DNA of 8,516 nucleotides from Dermatophilaceae bacterium (GTDB lineage Bacteria > Actinomycetota > Actinomycetes > Actinomycetales > Dermatophilaceae). Positions 8,136 to 8,516 of the stretch are shown in pieces. The stretch lies in the NCBI GenBank assembly GCA_013361975.1, contig JABFXB010000375.1:1-8516 (forward strand), given 5' to 3'. Position 1 is the first letter of the stretch. Each line of letters begins with the position of its first letter. The position numbers and the translations under genes are program-made. A model generated the notes under the pieces. It searched no databases. It saw nothing but the letters and a program-made list of their open reading frames with translations, and was not told the origin of the DNA.

Positions 8136-8161
8136 GCCCGGCAGTGCTGCGGCTACCGGGC
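8136..8161. terminator. Weak stem between convergent hydrolase and ROK-family genes
   Basis: GCCCGG (8136-8141) pairs with CCGGGC (8156-8161), and the 14-nt loop holds a small GCAG/CTGC inverted repeat (8141-8150). It covers the 21-bp gap between the two stop codons and the last codons of the ROK-family gene. Its position suits a bidirectional terminator, but the stem is short. Confidence 0.25.
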
Positions 8162-8516
8162 AACCGGCTCACGAGCGTCGGCGACGATGACGTCACGCAG
8201 CTGCTCGAGCGCGGCCGACCGCGCACCGGTCAGCGGTGGCTCCGGGCCGACACGGGCGGGCACCAGGCGCACCGGACGTGGCAGCCCACCGACCTGACGA
8301 GACAGCTCGGCGACGAAGCGCGTGTCACGTCCCCACGCGCCGCCCAGGACGACCATCTCCGGGTCGGCGATCGCGACGGCGGCTGACAGCACACCGCAGA
8401 CAGCCGTGGCCAGGGCGGCCACGGTCACGTCGTCCGCCGTTCGCACGGCCTCGACGTCGATCGCCGTGGACCCCTCCCGACGCAGCCCCAGCCGGGCGAA
8501 GACCTCGGTCAGCGGC
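8153..8516 (-). CDS. ROK-family protein, C-terminal part (5' end outside window)
   Basis: The reading frame is open from the TAG at 8153-8155 to the right edge of the window, so only the last ~120 residues are visible. The segment around AVAIADPEMVVLGGAWGRD is the family-typical C-terminal part of ROK proteins (sugar kinases and related repressors), usually written 'NLLDPELVVLGGG'. The following RPVRLVPARVGPEPPLTGARSAALE segment also fits. A GTG at 8446 is internal, because ROK-like sequence (PLTEVFARLGLRREG...) continues upstream of it. The ATP- and sugar-binding motifs and any N-terminal winged-helix domain lie outside the window, so kinase and NagC/XylR-type repressor cannot be separated. 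Confidence 0.75.
   Translation of the reverse strand, partial: PLTEVFARLGLRREGSTAIDVEAVRTADDVTVAALATAVCGVLSAAVAIADPEMVVLGGAWGRDTRFVAELSRQVGGLPRPVRLVPARVGPEPPLTGARSAALEQLRDVIVADAREPVAR

Overview
The window is GC-rich DNA with strong G/C third-position bias, many GTG starts and actinobacterial-style proteins. It most likely comes from an actinobacterium, possibly of the order Micrococcales; the genus cannot be fixed from the sequence.

Layout: (1) positions 2-376, plus strand: the 3' end of a CorC/HlyC-type (DUF21-CBS) membrane protein gene, which enters from the left. (2) A strong hairpin at 412-453 lies between this gene and the convergent operon. (3) Positions 488-6838, minus strand: a complete five-gene ABC importer of the dipeptide/oligopeptide (Dpp/Opp, SBP_bac_5) class. 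In transcription order it is dppC-like permease, dppA-like lipoprotein, dppB-like permease, dppD-like ATPase and dppF-like ATPase. (4) Positions 6839-7252: a 414-bp divergent intergenic region with the presumed dppC promoter, one doubtful 27-codon ORF and a hairpin. (5) Positions 7253-8131, plus strand: an alpha/beta-hydrolase with a full catalytic triad. (6) Positions 8153-8516, minus strand: the 3' end of a ROK-family gene, which leaves at the right.

How the genes work together: the lipoprotein DppA captures a peptide-like ligand outside the membrane and delivers it to the DppB/DppC channel. The DppD/DppF ATPase pair powers import. dppD and dppF are translationally coupled (ATGA overlap). 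dppA is separated from dppC and dppB by gaps of 103 and 119 bp, each holding a stable hairpin, which suggests that dppA level is set separately from the membrane and ATPase subunits. The flanking hydrolase, CorC-like and ROK genes show no clear functional link.

I did not find a clearly new system. The best second-look items are a cluster of five rare ATA codons confined to 222 bp of dppB, the two hairpins bracketing dppA, a 12-bp tandem repeat encoding a Thr/Ser/Pro linker in DppF, cysteine sets in DppB, DppD and DppF, and the doubtful small ORF upstream of dppC.
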